Below are positions 53,392 through 62,347 of a DNA stretch of 64,000 nt, piece by piece (within the stretch, counting starts at the first letter, position 1; each line of letters begins with the position of its first letter). The notes beneath the pieces were generated by a model that worked only from the letters and a program-made list of their open reading frames with translations, was not told the DNA's origin and did not search any database. Both the position numbers and the translations under genes were made by a program. Origin of the DNA: Planosporangium thailandense (lineage in GTDB: Bacteria > Actinomycetota > Actinomycetes > Mycobacteriales > Micromonosporaceae); contig NZ_JAATVY010000003.1 of NCBI RefSeq assembly GCF_011947195.1, positions 310,001 through 374,000 on the forward strand, given 5' to 3'.

Positions 53392-53398
53392 GCTCGCC

Positions 53399-54169
53399 GT
53401 GGGCCTGCGTGACCTGATCTACTCCCTGTACGAGCGGCGCCTGGCCGCCTGGCTCGTCGGCAAGCCGCATCCCCGCCACGTGGGGGTGCTGTGCGACGGT
53501 AACCGGCGCTGGGCCCGCGAAATGGGATACATCGATCCCAACGACGGTCACCGGGTGGGCGCGGCCCGCATCCGCGAGCTGCTGCGCTGGTGCGACCTGG
53601 CCGGCGTCGAGCACATCACGCTGTGGCTGCTGTCCACCGACAACCTCAGCCGGCCGGCCAGCGAGCTCGACCCGCTGCTTCAGATCATCGAGGACCTGGC
53701 GACCGAGCTGGCCGCGGACGGCAACCCGTGGCGGCTGCACATGGTCGGAGCGCTCGACATGCTGCCCGCCCCGCTCGCCGAGGCGCTCAAGGCGGCCGAG
53801 GAGCGCACCCTGGGGCGCAGCGGCGGCGCGCAGGTCAACATCGCGGTCGGGTACGGGGGCCGGCGCGAGATCGCCGACGCCGTCCGCGAGCTGCTGTTCG
53901 AGGCGGCCAAGGCCGGCAAGTCGCTGGAGGAGCTCGCCGAGACGCTCGAGGTCGACGACATCGCCGAGCATCTGTACACCAAGGGCCAGCCCGACCCCGA
54001 CCTGATCATCCGGACCAGTGGGGAGCAGCGGCTGTCGGGCTTCATGCTCTGGCAGAGCGCCCACTCGGAGTTCTACTTCTGCGACGCGTACTGGCCCGGA
54101 TTCCGCCGGGTCGACTTCCTCCGGGCCCTGCGCGCGTACGCCAGCCGCGAGCGCCGCTACGGCGCCTGA
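53399..54169 (+). CDS. Cis-prenyl transferase (UppS family)
   Basis: A 256-aa cis-isoprenyl diphosphate synthase. The catalytic Asp motif is GVLCDGNRRWAREMG. Other motifs are WLLSTDNLSRP, VNIAVGYGGRREI, LIIRTSGEQRLSGFMLWQ and the end FRRVDFLRALRAY. The position near phoH and glpX matches Rv1086, which makes short-chain Z,E-farnesyl diphosphate, a precursor of decaprenyl carriers. Chain length cannot be set from sequence. Its 3' end overlaps the convergent otsB gene by 13 bp. Confidence 0.93.
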   Translation: MGLRDLIYSLYERRLAAWLVGKPHPRHVGVLCDGNRRWAREMGYIDPNDGHRVGAARIRELLRWCDLAGVEHITLWLLSTDNLSRPASELDPLLQIIEDLATELAADGNPWRLHMVGALDMLPAPLAEALKAAEERTLGRSGGAQVNIAVGYGGRREIADAVRELLFEAAKAGKSLEELAETLEVDDIAEHLYTKGQPDPDLIIRTSGEQRLSGFMLWQSAHSEFYFCDAYWPGFRRVDFLRALRAYASRERRYGA

Positions 54170-55020
54170 AACCGGGGGAGCACGGCGAACGACTCCCGCA
54201 GGAACGCGGGCACCGCGGCCGGGCCGGGCAGGTGCAGATCGGCGGCGGCGGCCACCTCCGCGCCCGTCTCCGGGTTGCCGACGGCCACGCGTACGCCCAG
54301 GAAGTCCGGGTCCACGGACTGCCGCTCGGAAAGCGCCCGGAACGCCGCCAGGTCACCCAGGTCGTCGCCGAAGTACCAGGCGCACGAGAAGTCTTCGATC
54401 TCCTCGGCCACCACGCTGCCCTTGTCGCGCGCGACCGCCGGCTTCAGCTCGATCACCATCCGGCCCTCCTGCGCGCGCAGCCCGTGCCGGTCGGCCTGGG
54501 CCTGTGCCCACGCGTGCACGGTGTCGCGCAGCTCGGGGGCGCTGCGGTAGTGCAGCGCCACGGACAGTCGCTTGAACTCCACCAGCACCGCACCCGGCAG
54601 CTCGCGCCGGGCCTGCTCGGCCAGCTGCGCCACGATGCCGGCGTACGGCAGCGCGGGCGGGTAGGTGACGGTCTCGCCGGGCACGTACTGGCTCTCCAGC
54701 CCGTACAGTCCGTGCAGCGTCAGCGGAACACCGGGGAAGCGGCTGCGCAGGAAGTCCACGGGGCGCGCCGACACCAGGCTCACCCGGCGGACCCGCGTGG
54801 TGAGCTCCGTGATCGTCTCCAGCACGTCGGGTGCGACCTGGACGGCGTCGGGGTCGGCCTGGATCGGGGCCAGCGTGCCGTCGAAATCGAAGAAGAACAC
54901 GCAGTCGTCGGCGCGTGCGGCGGTCGCCGTGAATGTCACTGCCGGTCCGGTGGGCTGCTCGTGTTCGCCGGGTACGGCCCGCTGGCCGCAGTGCTCGTCG
55001 GCCGTTTCAAGGGGAGGCAT
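54157..55020 (-). CDS. otsB: Trehalose-6-phosphate phosphatase
   Basis: A 287-aa HAD phosphatase. The nucleophile motif is FFFDFDGTLAPIQ. HGLYGLESQ, ALHYRSAP and the acid motif YFGDDLGDLAAF (aspartates for magnesium) identify the OtsB family, which dephosphorylates trehalose-6-phosphate. About 40 extra N-terminal residues precede the core. The ATG is 6 nt after minus-strand TAGGCT (leaderless). No otsA is in the window. Confidence 0.92.
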   Translation of the reverse strand: MPPLETADEHCGQRAVPGEHEQPTGPAVTFTATAARADDCVFFFDFDGTLAPIQADPDAVQVAPDVLETITELTTRVRRVSLVSARPVDFLRSRFPGVPLTLHGLYGLESQYVPGETVTYPPALPYAGIVAQLAEQARRELPGAVLVEFKRLSVALHYRSAPELRDTVHAWAQAQADRHGLRAQEGRMVIELKPAVARDKGSVVAEEIEDFSCAWYFGDDLGDLAAFRALSERQSVDPDFLGVRVAVGNPETGAEVAAAADLHLPGPAAVPAFLRESFAVLPRFQAP

Positions 55021-55026
55021 GTCCTC

Positions 55027-55032
55027 AGCCTA
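55027..55032 (-). promoter_or_regulatory. -10 element of otsB (leaderless)
   Basis: Minus-strand TAGGCT ends 6 nt before the otsB ATG. Confidence 0.45.
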
Positions 55033-55275
55033 GGTGCGTCAAATGGGCCCACACCTCCCATCCCGGGTGAGTGAACGATGAAGCTCTGGTGTGTCACCGC
55101 TGGCCGAAATCGCGGATGCCGCATACCTTCTCAGGTGTGGACCGGGGGCTTCTCGGGCCACCCGGGAGGCCCGGAATAGCGCGCGAGCTGCCACGGGGCC
55201 AACACCCGCCCCCGTGCCGGGCGACGGACGGCTGCCGATTGTGGGCGCCGGGGTGACGCCCGCCGGGAGTTGCTC

Positions 55276-56730
55276 GTGACCGAACGATCCCGCTCCGCCA
55301 AGAAGACTTCCGCCTCGAAGACCTCCGCCTCGAAGACCTCCGCCTCGTCGCCCGGCCAACGGTCGCAGTCGACGGGGCGTTCTCGTACCTCCCGCCGGAC
55401 GGGCGTGGCCGTCTCCGGCGGCGAGGAGGGGCCGGTACGCCACACCTTCGTCCTCGACACGTCGGTCCTGCTCTCCGACCCCGGTGCCTACCTGCGCTTC
55501 GCCGAGCACGAGGTGGTCATCCCGCTGGTGGTGATCTCCGAACTGGAAGGCAAGCGGCACCATCCCGAGCTCGGCTACTTCGCCCGCCGGTCGCTGCGCT
55601 TCCTCGACGAGCTCCGCGTCAAGCACGGACGGCTCGATCAGCCGCTGCCCGTCACCGACGTCGGCGGCACGCTGCGCGTCGAGCTCAACCACGCCAACCC
55701 TGACGTCCTGCCGCCCGGCTTCCGCGCCGAGACCAACGACGCCCGCATCCTGTCCGTGGCGCTCGGCCTGGCCCGCGAGGGCGCCGACGTGACCCTGGTG
55801 ACCAAGGACATGCCGCTGCGGGTCAAGGCGGCCGCGGTGGGGCTTTCGACCGACGAGTACCGCCACGGCCAGGCGGCCGACCCGACCTGGACCGGCATGG
55901 CCGAGCTGGAGATCTCGGCTGAGGACGTGGCCAGGCTGTACGGGGGCGAGACGCTCCAGCTCGACGGCGCCGGCGACCTGCCCTGCCACACCGGGCTGGT
56001 GCTGCACTCGAGCAACGGGTCCGCGCTGGGGCGCGTCGGCCCGGACAAGGCCGTCCGGCTGGTACGCGGCGACCGGGAGGCGTTCGGGGTGCGAGGACGC
56101 TCGGCGGAGCAGCGCATCGCGCTCGACGTGCTGCTCGACGACTCGGTGGGGATCGTGTCGCTGGGCGGCCGGGCCGGCACCGGCAAGTCGGCGCTCGCGC
56201 TGTGCGCCGGACTCGAGCAGGTGATGGAGCGCCGGCGGCACAAGAAGGTGATCGTGTTCCGGCCGCTGTACGCCGTGGGCGGCCAGGAGCTGGGCTACCT
56301 GCCGGGCAACGAGGCGGAGAAGATGTCGCCCTGGGGCCAGGCGGTCTACGACACCCTCGGTGCGTTGGTGCACGACAACGTCATGGAGGAGATCGCGGCG
56401 CGCGGGATGCTCGAGGTGCTCCCGCTGACCCACATCCGGGGGCGCAGCCTGCACGACGCGTTCGTGATCGTCGATGAGGCGCAGTCGCTGGAGCGGGGAG
56501 TGCTGCTCACGGTGCTTTCCCGGATCGGCCAGAACTCGCGGGTGGTGCTGACGCACGACGTTGCGCAGCGTGACAACCTGCGGGTCGGTCGGCACGACGG
56601 CGTCGCGGCCGTCATCGAGGTGCTGAAGGGGCATCCGATGTTCGCCCACGTGACGCTGACCAGGTCGGAGCGTTCCCAGATCGCCGAGGTGGTCACCGAT
56701 CTGCTGGAGGATCTGCCGTTTGCACGGTGA
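55276..56730 (+). CDS. phoH2: PIN-PhoH family RNase/ATPase
   Basis: A 484-aa fusion of a PIN RNase domain and a PhoH ATPase, like Rv1095. The PIN part has [27 protein letters not shown] and [12 protein letters not shown], with acidic metal ligands. The PhoH part has Walker [23 protein letters not shown] and Walker [12 protein letters not shown]. The N-terminus is a basic Lys/Ser/Ala tail encoded by 15-bp repeats. GTG 55276 has GGGAG upstream. PIN-PhoH proteins unwind and cut RNA; in other bacteria some pair with an upstream antitoxin-like gene, not seen here. Confidence 0.94.
   Translation: MTERSRSAKKTSASKTSASKTSASSPGQRSQSTGRSRTSRRTGVAVSGGEEGPVRHTFVLDTSVLLSDPGAYLRFAEHEVVIPLVVISELEGKRHHPELGYFARRSLRFLDELRVKHGRLDQPLPVTDVGGTLRVELNHANPDVLPPGFRAETNDARILSVALGLAREGADVTLVTKDMPLRVKAAAVGLSTDEYRHGQAADPTWTGMAELEISAEDVARLYGGETLQLDGAGDLPCHTGLVLHSSNGSALGRVGPDKAVRLVRGDREAFGVRGRSAEQRIALDVLLDDSVGIVSLGGRAGTGKSALALCAGLEQVMERRRHKKVIVFRPLYAVGGQELGYLPGNEAEKMSPWGQAVYDTLGALVHDNVMEEIAARGMLEVLPLTHIRGRSLHDAFVIVDEAQSLERGVLLTVLSRIGQNSRVVLTHDVAQRDNLRVGRHDGVAAVIEVLKGHPMFAHVTLTRSERSQIAEVVTDLLEDLPFAR
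55303..55347 (+). repeat. Three 15-bp in-frame repeats at the phoH2 N-terminus
   Basis: Three tandem units (aagac(t/c)tccgcctcg) encode the KTSAS peptide three times. Confidence 0.92.
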
Positions 56731-56963
56731 ATTGCCCCATTTTGTACTGTGACGTGGCCCACAAATCCTCATGCGGGCTTCGTGCCCGGGCTTGATCTAC
56801 GCGAGGGTAACCGTCGGCGCGCGACATCGAGCCCGGATGATGGTCGTCCCTGGGGGGTCGGCCGAACGGCCAGCGATGTGCCCGTCCTGTCGTGACGGGG
56901 CCCTGCGGAGCCACCGCGGCGGTAGCGTGCGCGTAGCTGTCCGGCGGACGAAGGGAACCGTCT

Positions 56964-57644
56964 GTGGTCCGACTGTGGCATCGGCTCGGTGGCTTTCGGG
57001 CCCTGTCCGCCGTCCTGCTCGTCGCGGGCGTGGCGGCCGGAGCCCAGTTGAGCACGGCCCGCCAGGCCCAGGAGCGGATGATCAAGGCGGCCCAGATCGC
57101 GGCGGCCGAGCGGGACGACCAGCGCGCGGCAGCCGCCGAGCGGCAGCGGATCCTCGCCGTGTCCCGCGCGGCCCAGCGCGCGGCCCAGGCTGAAGCGGAC
57201 GCCGCGGCGTCGGCCGCCGCGTCCGCTGCCGCCGCCTCCGCGTCCGCCAGCCCTTCGCCGCAGGTGAAGCCCAGCGCGAGCCCGTCGGCGAGCGCCAAGC
57301 CGTCGCCGTCGCCGTTCGGCCCGATCCCCACCTCGTGCTCGCAGTACACCGGGAACGTCGCGATCGGATGCACGCTGCTGCTGCAGGCCGGCTACGGACT
57401 CGACCAGATGCCGTGCCTGAAGAACATCTGGATGAAGGAGAGCGGCTGGCGGACGACCGCCGGCCGGACCGGCGGCGCATACGGCATCCCGCAGGCCAAC
57501 CCGGGCAGCAAGATGTCGTCGGCGGGGTCGGACTGGCAGACCAACCCGGCCACCCAGATCAAGTGGGGCCTCGGCTACATCAAGAGCAAGTACGGCAGCC
57601 CGTGCGGCGCGTGGTCGTACTGGCAGGGCCACAGCTACTACTGA
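56964..57644 (+). CDS. Secreted lytic-transglycosylase-like protein
   Basis: A 226-aa exported protein. An N-terminal hydrophobic helix (ALSAVLLVAGVAAGAQL) is a signal or anchor. An Ala/Gln/Arg helix and a Ser/Pro linker follow. The C-terminal ~100 residues resemble the SLT/goose-lysozyme-like domain of actinobacterial transglycosylases: NIWMKESGW with the putative catalytic Glu, GGAYGIPQANPGSKM and IKWGLGYIKSKYG. GTG 56964 has AAGGGA upstream. Probable peptidoglycan remodelling. Confidence 0.87.
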   Translation: MVRLWHRLGGFRALSAVLLVAGVAAGAQLSTARQAQERMIKAAQIAAAERDDQRAAAAERQRILAVSRAAQRAAQAEADAAASAAASAAAASASASPSPQVKPSASPSASAKPSPSPFGPIPTSCSQYTGNVAIGCTLLLQAGYGLDQMPCLKNIWMKESGWRTTAGRTGGAYGIPQANPGSKMSSAGSDWQTNPATQIKWGLGYIKSKYGSPCGAWSYWQGHSYY

Positions 57645-57704
57645 CGTGAACGTGTCGCGGCGCGCCGGTAGCGGTCACGACGGTCGACCTGGTACCACGG
57701 GTTG

Positions 57705-58400
57705 GTGACCACAGACGAACCGGCCGGATCGTTGCCTGCCGATCCGCAGCGCGATCCCGAACGCTTCGGCGGGGAAGCGTTCTACGCCTCGATCGGTCGT
57801 GCGTTCGTGGCGATGTGCGCGTTCGTGCCGGTCCTGTTCGGAATCCAGCTGATCGACAATCTCACGGGGCACCGGCTCCAGCGCGACGGCGGCATCCAGC
57901 CGCACGCCGTCCAGGGTCTCGACGGCGTCGTCCTGGCGCCCCTGCTGCACGCCAGCTTCGAGCACGTGACGGCCAACAGCGTGCCACTGATCCTGCTCGG
58001 CACGTTCGTCCTCGCGGCCGGGACCAAGCGGTTCATCGCGGCCACGGTCTTCATCGCGCTGGTGAGCGGGCTCGGCGTGTGGTTCATCGGTGACCCTCGG
58101 ACGGTCGTCGTGGGCGCGAGCGGGGTCATCTTCGGGTACTTCGGGCTGCTGGTCGTACGGGGCGTCGTCGAACGCTCCTGGTGGAACATCGCCGTCGCGC
58201 TGCTGATCGGGCTGCTGTACGGCTGGCAACTGGTCGGGGTGCTGCCGGGCATCGACTCGAAGATCTCGTGGCAGGGTCACCTGTGCGGACTGGTCGGCGG
58301 CGCGGTCGCGGCGGTGCTCTTCCGGCGGCGCAGACGGCGTCCGGGTACGCCGGTCACCACGGCCGGTGACGGTGACACGCTGAGCCTGCCGGTTTCCTGA
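57705..58400 (+). CDS. Rhomboid intramembrane serine protease
   Basis: A 231-aa polytopic membrane protein. The catalytic Ser lies in VVGASGVIFGY, the catalytic His in QGHLCGLVGG, and HASFEHVTANS is the conserved second-helix motif. The C-terminus is a short Arg-rich cytosolic tail. GTG 57705 follows TACCAC at 6 nt and is probably leaderless. Substrates are unknown. Confidence 0.92.
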   Translation: MTTDEPAGSLPADPQRDPERFGGEAFYASIGRAFVAMCAFVPVLFGIQLIDNLTGHRLQRDGGIQPHAVQGLDGVVLAPLLHASFEHVTANSVPLILLGTFVLAAGTKRFIAATVFIALVSGLGVWFIGDPRTVVVGASGVIFGYFGLLVVRGVVERSWWNIAVALLIGLLYGWQLVGVLPGIDSKISWQGHLCGLVGGAVAAVLFRRRRRRPGTPVTTAGDGDTLSLPVS

Positions 58401-58495
58401 AATCGCGCTAAAGCGTAGGTGAGCACCGTTGCCGGTGGGGAAGGGTGGCCCTACGTTCGACGACAACCGCTTGAGCCTCGACAGGAGCTTCAGTG

Positions 58496-59464
58496 ATGCG
58501 CGAAATCGACGTGGCCATCGTGGGTGCCGGTCCTGCCGGGCTGTTCGCGGCGTACTATGCGGGCTTCCGAGGGCTGTCCGTGGCCGTGGTCGACGCGCTG
58601 CCGGAGCCGGGCGGCCAGGTCTCGGCGATGTACCCGGAGAAGGTCATCTACGACGTCGCCGGGTTTCCCGCCATCAAGGGTCGTGAGCTGGTCGCCAACC
58701 TGGTGGAACAGGCCGCGCAGTTCGCGCCGGAGTACCTGCTCGGGGTGCGGGCCGAGGATTTGTCCTACGTGGACGACAAGCCCCTGATCGCGCTGTCGAG
58801 TGGCGAGACGATGCACTGTGGCGCGATCATCATCACCGGTGGGATGGGCAGCTTCACCGCCCGGCCGCTGCCCGCGGCCGCCGGGTTCAGCGGTGCGGGC
58901 ATCGTCTACTTCGTGCCGCGGCTCGCGGAGCTCGCCGACCAGGACGTGGTCATCGTCGGCGGGGGTGACTCCGCGTTCGACTGGGCGCTCTCGCTGTACC
59001 CGATCGCCAGGTCGGTCACGCTGGTGCACCGGCGCGACAAGTTCCGCGCCCACCCCGGCACCGTCGCCAAGGTCGAGCGGCTGGGTGTTCCGCTGATCGT
59101 CAACGCCGAGGTGTCCAAGATCCGAGGGAACGAGCGCGTCGAGGGCGTCGACGTGACGCTCCGGGGCGGCGAGACCCGCGAGCTTCCCGCGGACACCGTG
59201 GTCGCCGCGCTCGGCTTCACCGCCGATCTCGGCCCGCTCGCGACCTGGGGGCTCGACCTGGACAGGCGGCACATCCTCGTCGACCCGACGATGGCGACCA
59301 ACCTGCCGCGCATCTTCGCGGCCGGCGACATCACGGAGTACCCGGGCAAGGTCCGTCTCATCGCGACCGGCTTCGGCGAGGCCGCGACGGCCGTCAACAA
59401 CGCGGCCGTGGCGGTCGACCCGGCCGCGCATCTGTTCCCCGGTCACTCGTCCGACAACGGCTGA
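58496..59464 (+). CDS. Ferredoxin/flavodoxin-NADP+ reductase (thioredoxin-reductase-like)
   Basis: A 322-aa FAD/NADPH protein of the YumC type. The FAD motif is DVAIVGAGPAGLFAAYYA, followed by the PEPGGQVSAMYPEK segment. The NADP motif is VVIVGGGDSAFDWAL, and the end has IFAAGDITEYPGK. The CxxC redox pair of true thioredoxin reductases is absent, which is diagnostic of this FNR group. ATG 58496 follows AGGAG at 8 nt. A 30-bp palindrome follows. Confidence 0.93.
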   Translation: MREIDVAIVGAGPAGLFAAYYAGFRGLSVAVVDALPEPGGQVSAMYPEKVIYDVAGFPAIKGRELVANLVEQAAQFAPEYLLGVRAEDLSYVDDKPLIALSSGETMHCGAIIITGGMGSFTARPLPAAAGFSGAGIVYFVPRLAELADQDVVIVGGGDSAFDWALSLYPIARSVTLVHRRDKFRAHPGTVAKVERLGVPLIVNAEVSKIRGNERVEGVDVTLRGGETRELPADTVVAALGFTADLGPLATWGLDLDRRHILVDPTMATNLPRIFAAGDITEYPGKVRLIATGFGEAATAVNNAAVAVDPAAHLFPGHSSDNG

Positions 59465-59466
59465 CT

Positions 59467-59534
59467 CCTCCTCCGCGATCTTGGACAGTTGTGCGACCTA
59501 TAGCTCGCACAACTGTCCAAGATCGCGGAGGAGG
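59467..59534. repeat. Perfect 30-bp-arm palindrome
   Basis: The arms 59467-59496 and 59505-59534 are perfectly complementary over 30 bp, with the 8-nt loop cctatagc. The core is cgatcttggacagttgtgcga. It begins 3 bp after the reductase stop codon. The right arm contains GGAGGAGG, which serves as the ribosome-binding site of the next gene. It can act as a terminator and could hide that site. Confidence 0.9.
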
Positions 59535-59542
59535 CGCTACCG

Positions 59543-60085
59543 TTGGCGGCCGTGGAGTCCGGTGTGCCCGAGTCGTTGTGGCTCGTGGAATCCCTGCTCA
59601 ACTCCGTCGACGTGGAGAGCGGGCAGGACGATCTGAACTCGTTGCCGCGCTTCCGGCGCTGGCTGCGCGACCACGGTCGCGGGCCCGCCGCGGACGGCGC
59701 CACCGAGGCCGATCTGACCCTCGCCCGCGACCTGCGCGACGCCCTGCGGGACGAGCTGTCGGGTGGCGGCGACCGCGTGGGACTGGACCGGCTGGCGGGC
59801 GGGATCGCGCTGGCCGTGCGGTTCGCCCCGGACGGCCGGGCGGTGCTCGCTCCGGCTCAGGACGGCGTACGCGGGGTGCTGGGGGAGGTGCTCGCGGCGA
59901 TCGTGCGTGCCGAGCACGAGGGCACCTGGTCCCGGCTGAAGGTCTGTTCGTCGAGCACCTGCCGGTGCGTTTACTACGACCGGTCCAAGAACGGTTCCCG
60001 GCGGTGGTGCTCGATGCGGATCTGCGGCAACCGCAGCAAGACCCGGACCTACCGGGAGCGCTCCGGCGCGTCCCCCACCACGTAG
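59543..60085 (+). CDS. CGNR zinc-finger (ABATE-domain) protein
   Basis: A 180-aa probable regulator. An N-terminal ABATE-like domain (LLNSVDVESGQDDLNS, ATEADLTLARDLRDALRDE) is followed by a CGNR zinc finger (VCSSSTCRCVYYD, RRWCSMRICGNRSK). TTG 59543 has GGAGGAGG 8 nt upstream; GTG 59552 is the alternative. Family members are thought to be stress-related transcription factors. Its 3' end overlaps the convergent phosphatase-like gene by 37 bp. Confidence 0.88.
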   Translation: MAAVESGVPESLWLVESLLNSVDVESGQDDLNSLPRFRRWLRDHGRGPAADGATEADLTLARDLRDALRDELSGGGDRVGLDRLAGGIALAVRFAPDGRAVLAPAQDGVRGVLGEVLAAIVRAEHEGTWSRLKVCSSSTCRCVYYDRSKNGSRRWCSMRICGNRSKTRTYRERSGASPTT

Positions 60086-60606
60086 CGCCACCCTTCCTGC
60101 CAGTTGAACGGCGCGTCCACCAGGTCGTCGAGGGACCGGCCGTGCACCAGGTGCTCGAGCGCCCAGCGGTTGGCGGAGTGCGCGATGACGACGACCGTCC
60201 GCCCGTCCCACCACCGCACCAGGTCGGCGAGGAAGTCGCGGGTGCGGTCCACCACCCGCCGGTAGCTCTCCCCGCCGGGGAAAGGCGCGTCGATGCGGCG
60301 ACGGCGCTCCGCGGCCACCGCCGCCACCGACGCTCCGTTGAGCCGGCCGTAGTCGCATTCGCGCAGCCTCGGGTCGAGGCGCACGGGGATGCCGCTGTCG
60401 CCGAAGGCGATCTCGGCGGTCTGTGCGGCGCGCCGGAGATCCGAGGCGAACACGACGGCCGGACTGTCGGCGCGGCGTCGCGTGCCCAGCTCCCGGGCCA
60501 GGTCACGCCCCCGATCCGACAGCTCACCCGGCAGCCAGCCGGTCGCGATGCCGGCCTCGTTGTCGGTGCTGATCGAGTGCGTCTCGTAGATGAGCTGCAC
60601 GGTCAC
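60049..60606 (-). CDS. Histidine-phosphatase-fold protein with altered RHG motif
   Basis: A 185-aa phosphoglycerate-mutase-like protein. The usual N-terminal RHG is replaced by ETHSISTDN, so the histidine is kept but the first arginine is Thr. SDLRRAAQTAEIAF and VVVIAHSANRW hold the second Arg and His, and LRECDYGRLNG holds the acid. Activity may be reduced or specialised. The GTG start follows CAGACT at 6 nt. It is next to the TetR gene on the same strand. Confidence 0.88.
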   Translation of the reverse strand: MTVQLIYETHSISTDNEAGIATGWLPGELSDRGRDLARELGTRRRADSPAVVFASDLRRAAQTAEIAFGDSGIPVRLDPRLRECDYGRLNGASVAAVAAERRRRIDAPFPGGESYRRVVDRTRDFLADLVRWWDGRTVVVIAHSANRWALEHLVHGRSLDDLVDAPFNWQEGWRYVVGDAPERSR

Positions 60607-60610
60607 CCGG

Positions 60611-61303
60611 TCAGTCTGGCAGGCCGACCACCCGCGCCACCGCCCTCATCTGGTACGCGAAGAAGGCCGCCCGGTCCTCGATCACGTTGTTGAGCTGGCC
60701 GAACAGTTCGAAGCTCACCGCGCCGAACAGCTGGAGCCAGGCGGTCATCCCGCGCGCCATCAGGGCCGGCGGCACCTCGGCGCCGATCTGCTCGGCGACC
60801 GTGGTCAGCTCCGGGCGCAGCGATTCCGGCAGCGGCTCACCCGACTCGGCCGGGAGCCGCCCGGCGGCGTAGCCGTCGCGGAGGATGCCGCTGATGAGCA
60901 CGGGTACCCGGCTGGCCGGTGGGATCGTGTCCTCGGGCGCGCGGTAGCCGGGGACCGGACTGCCGTAGATCAGCGCGTACTCGTGCGGGTTCGCCAGCGC
61001 CCAGTCGCGTACCGCGTGGCAGGTGGCCAGCCACCGGCCGAGCAGGTCGTCGCGGGCGACCTCCGCCTCGGCGCGCTCGGCGGCGGTGCCGAGCGCGTTG
61101 TACGCGTCGACGATCAGTGCGGTGAGCAGTTCGTCGCGGCTGGCGAAGTACCGGTAGATCGCCGACGACACCATGCCCAGCTCCCGGGCGATCGCCCGGA
61201 GTGAGAGGTCGGCGCCGTCGGCGGCGAGCTGCCGGCGGGCGGCGGCCTTGATTCCCTCGGTCATCTCGGCGCGTACGCGGGCGCGGATGGAAGCGGCGGT
61301 CAT
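60611..61303 (-). CDS. TetR-family regulator
   Basis: A 230-aa regulator. The N-terminal helix-turn-helix is DLSLRAIARELGMVSSAIYRYFASRDEL (family signature in parts), followed by the all-helical ligand domain with TAWLQLFGAVSFELFGQ (TetR_C_13-like). ATG 61303 is the likely start; an upstream extension is doubtful. It is divergent from an epimerase-like gene, with two matching operators between them, so it most likely represses that gene and itself. Confidence 0.92.
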   Translation of the reverse strand: MTAASIRARVRAEMTEGIKAAARRQLAADGADLSLRAIARELGMVSSAIYRYFASRDELLTALIVDAYNALGTAAERAEAEVARDDLLGRWLATCHAVRDWALANPHEYALIYGSPVPGYRAPEDTIPPASRVPVLISGILRDGYAAGRLPAESGEPLPESLRPELTTVAEQIGAEVPPALMARGMTAWLQLFGAVSFELFGQLNNVIEDRAAFFAYQMRAVARVVGLPD

Positions 61304-61346
61304 GGGATCAAGTGTGGCACAAAGCAGAGAGCGTCGACGCATTTTG

Positions 61347-61359
61347 AGAGCACTGCTCT
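61347..61359. promoter_or_regulatory. TetR operator 1
   Basis: Inverted repeat AGAGC-ACT-GCTCT in the divergent region. TTGACG begins at its last base (61359) and may be the -35 of the epimerase-like gene. Confidence 0.65.
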
Positions 61360-61400
61360 TGACGTGTCGGTGGTCGCCGTGCGATCGTTCTGCTCAACAG

Positions 61401-61413
61401 AGAGCGGTGCTCT
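61401..61413. promoter_or_regulatory. TetR operator 2
   Basis: Inverted repeat AGAGC-GGT-GCTCT, the same arms as operator 1 and 54 bp from it, just before the ribosome-binding site of the epimerase-like gene. Confidence 0.65.
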
Positions 61414-61426
61414 AAAGGGAGACCAG

Positions 61427-62347
61427 ATGTCACTACATGTTGTCGTCGGTGCCGGCCCGATCGGGACCAAGGTCGCCACCCTCCTCGCCGACCAGGGCGA
61501 GCGGGTCAGGATCGTCACCCGCAGCGGCAGCGGGCCCGCGCGCCCGGAGGTCGAGCGGATCGCCGCCGACGCCGCGGACGCCGCCCGGCTCCGGGAGTTG
61601 ACCGCCGGTGCGGCCGCCATCTACAACTGCGCCAACCCGCCGTACCACCGCTGGGCCACCGACTGGCCGCCGCTGGCCGCCTCGATGCTCGGCGCTGCCG
61701 AGGCCAGCGGCGCGGTGCTCGCCATCACCGGCAACCTGTACGGGTACGGGCCGGTCCGCGGTCCGATGACCGAGGACACGCCGCTCGCCGCGACCACCCG
61801 CAAGGGTCGGGTACGGATCAGGATGTGGCAGGACGCGCTCGCCGCCCACCGGGCCGGGCGGGTACGGGTGACCGAGGTGCGCGGCTCGGACTACATCGGG
61901 GCCGGCGCCGCTTCCATCTTCTCGGCGGTCATCCTGCCCGCCATGGCGAAAGGTCGGACGGCCTGGGTGCCGGCCGACCTCGACGCGCCGCACAGCTTCA
62001 CGTACACCGGCGACATGGCGCGCATGCTGGTGACCGCGGCCCGCGACGAGCGCGCGTGGGGCCGGGCGTGGCACGCGCCGACCAATCCGGCGCTGTCGAT
62101 CCGGGACCTGGCCCGGCGGTACTTCCGGGTGGCGGGACACCCCGGTGTGAAGGTGGCCGGCCTGCCGCGCGCGGCGCTGTACCTGGTCGCGCCGTTCAAC
62201 CCGTTCGCGCGCGAGCTGATCGAGATGGACTACCAGTTCCGGGCGCCGTTCCTGCTCGACTCGTCGGCCGCCACCCGTACCTTCGGGCTGACCCCGACCG
62301 ACCTGGACGCCGCGCTCAGCGAGGTGGCCGCCGCCGCCCGGTCATGA
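61427..62347 (+). CDS. NAD(P)-dependent epimerase/SDR-type protein
   Basis: A 306-aa Rossmann protein. The cofactor motif is HVVVGAGPIGTKVATLLA, with NCANPPYHRW and the atypical active-site region ITGNLYGYGPV. YxxxK is not at the classic place, so catalysis is uncertain. ATG 61427 follows GGGAGA at 6 nt. Controlled by the divergent TetR regulator (inference from operators). The 3' end overlaps the convergent transporter gene by 6 bp. Confidence 0.88.
   Translation: MSLHVVVGAGPIGTKVATLLADQGERVRIVTRSGSGPARPEVERIAADAADAARLRELTAGAAAIYNCANPPYHRWATDWPPLAASMLGAAEASGAVLAITGNLYGYGPVRGPMTEDTPLAATTRKGRVRIRMWQDALAAHRAGRVRVTEVRGSDYIGAGAASIFSAVILPAMAKGRTAWVPADLDAPHSFTYTGDMARMLVTAARDERAWGRAWHAPTNPALSIRDLARRYFRVAGHPGVKVAGLPRAALYLVAPFNPFARELIEMDYQFRAPFLLDSSAATRTFGLTPTDLDAALSEVAAAARS

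Noticed and set aside
56731-56963. Possible c-di-AMP (ydaO) riboswitch before the transglycosylase-like gene
   Set aside because: Such riboswitches often precede cell-wall hydrolase genes in actinobacteria, but the conserved motif blocks were not found in this leader.
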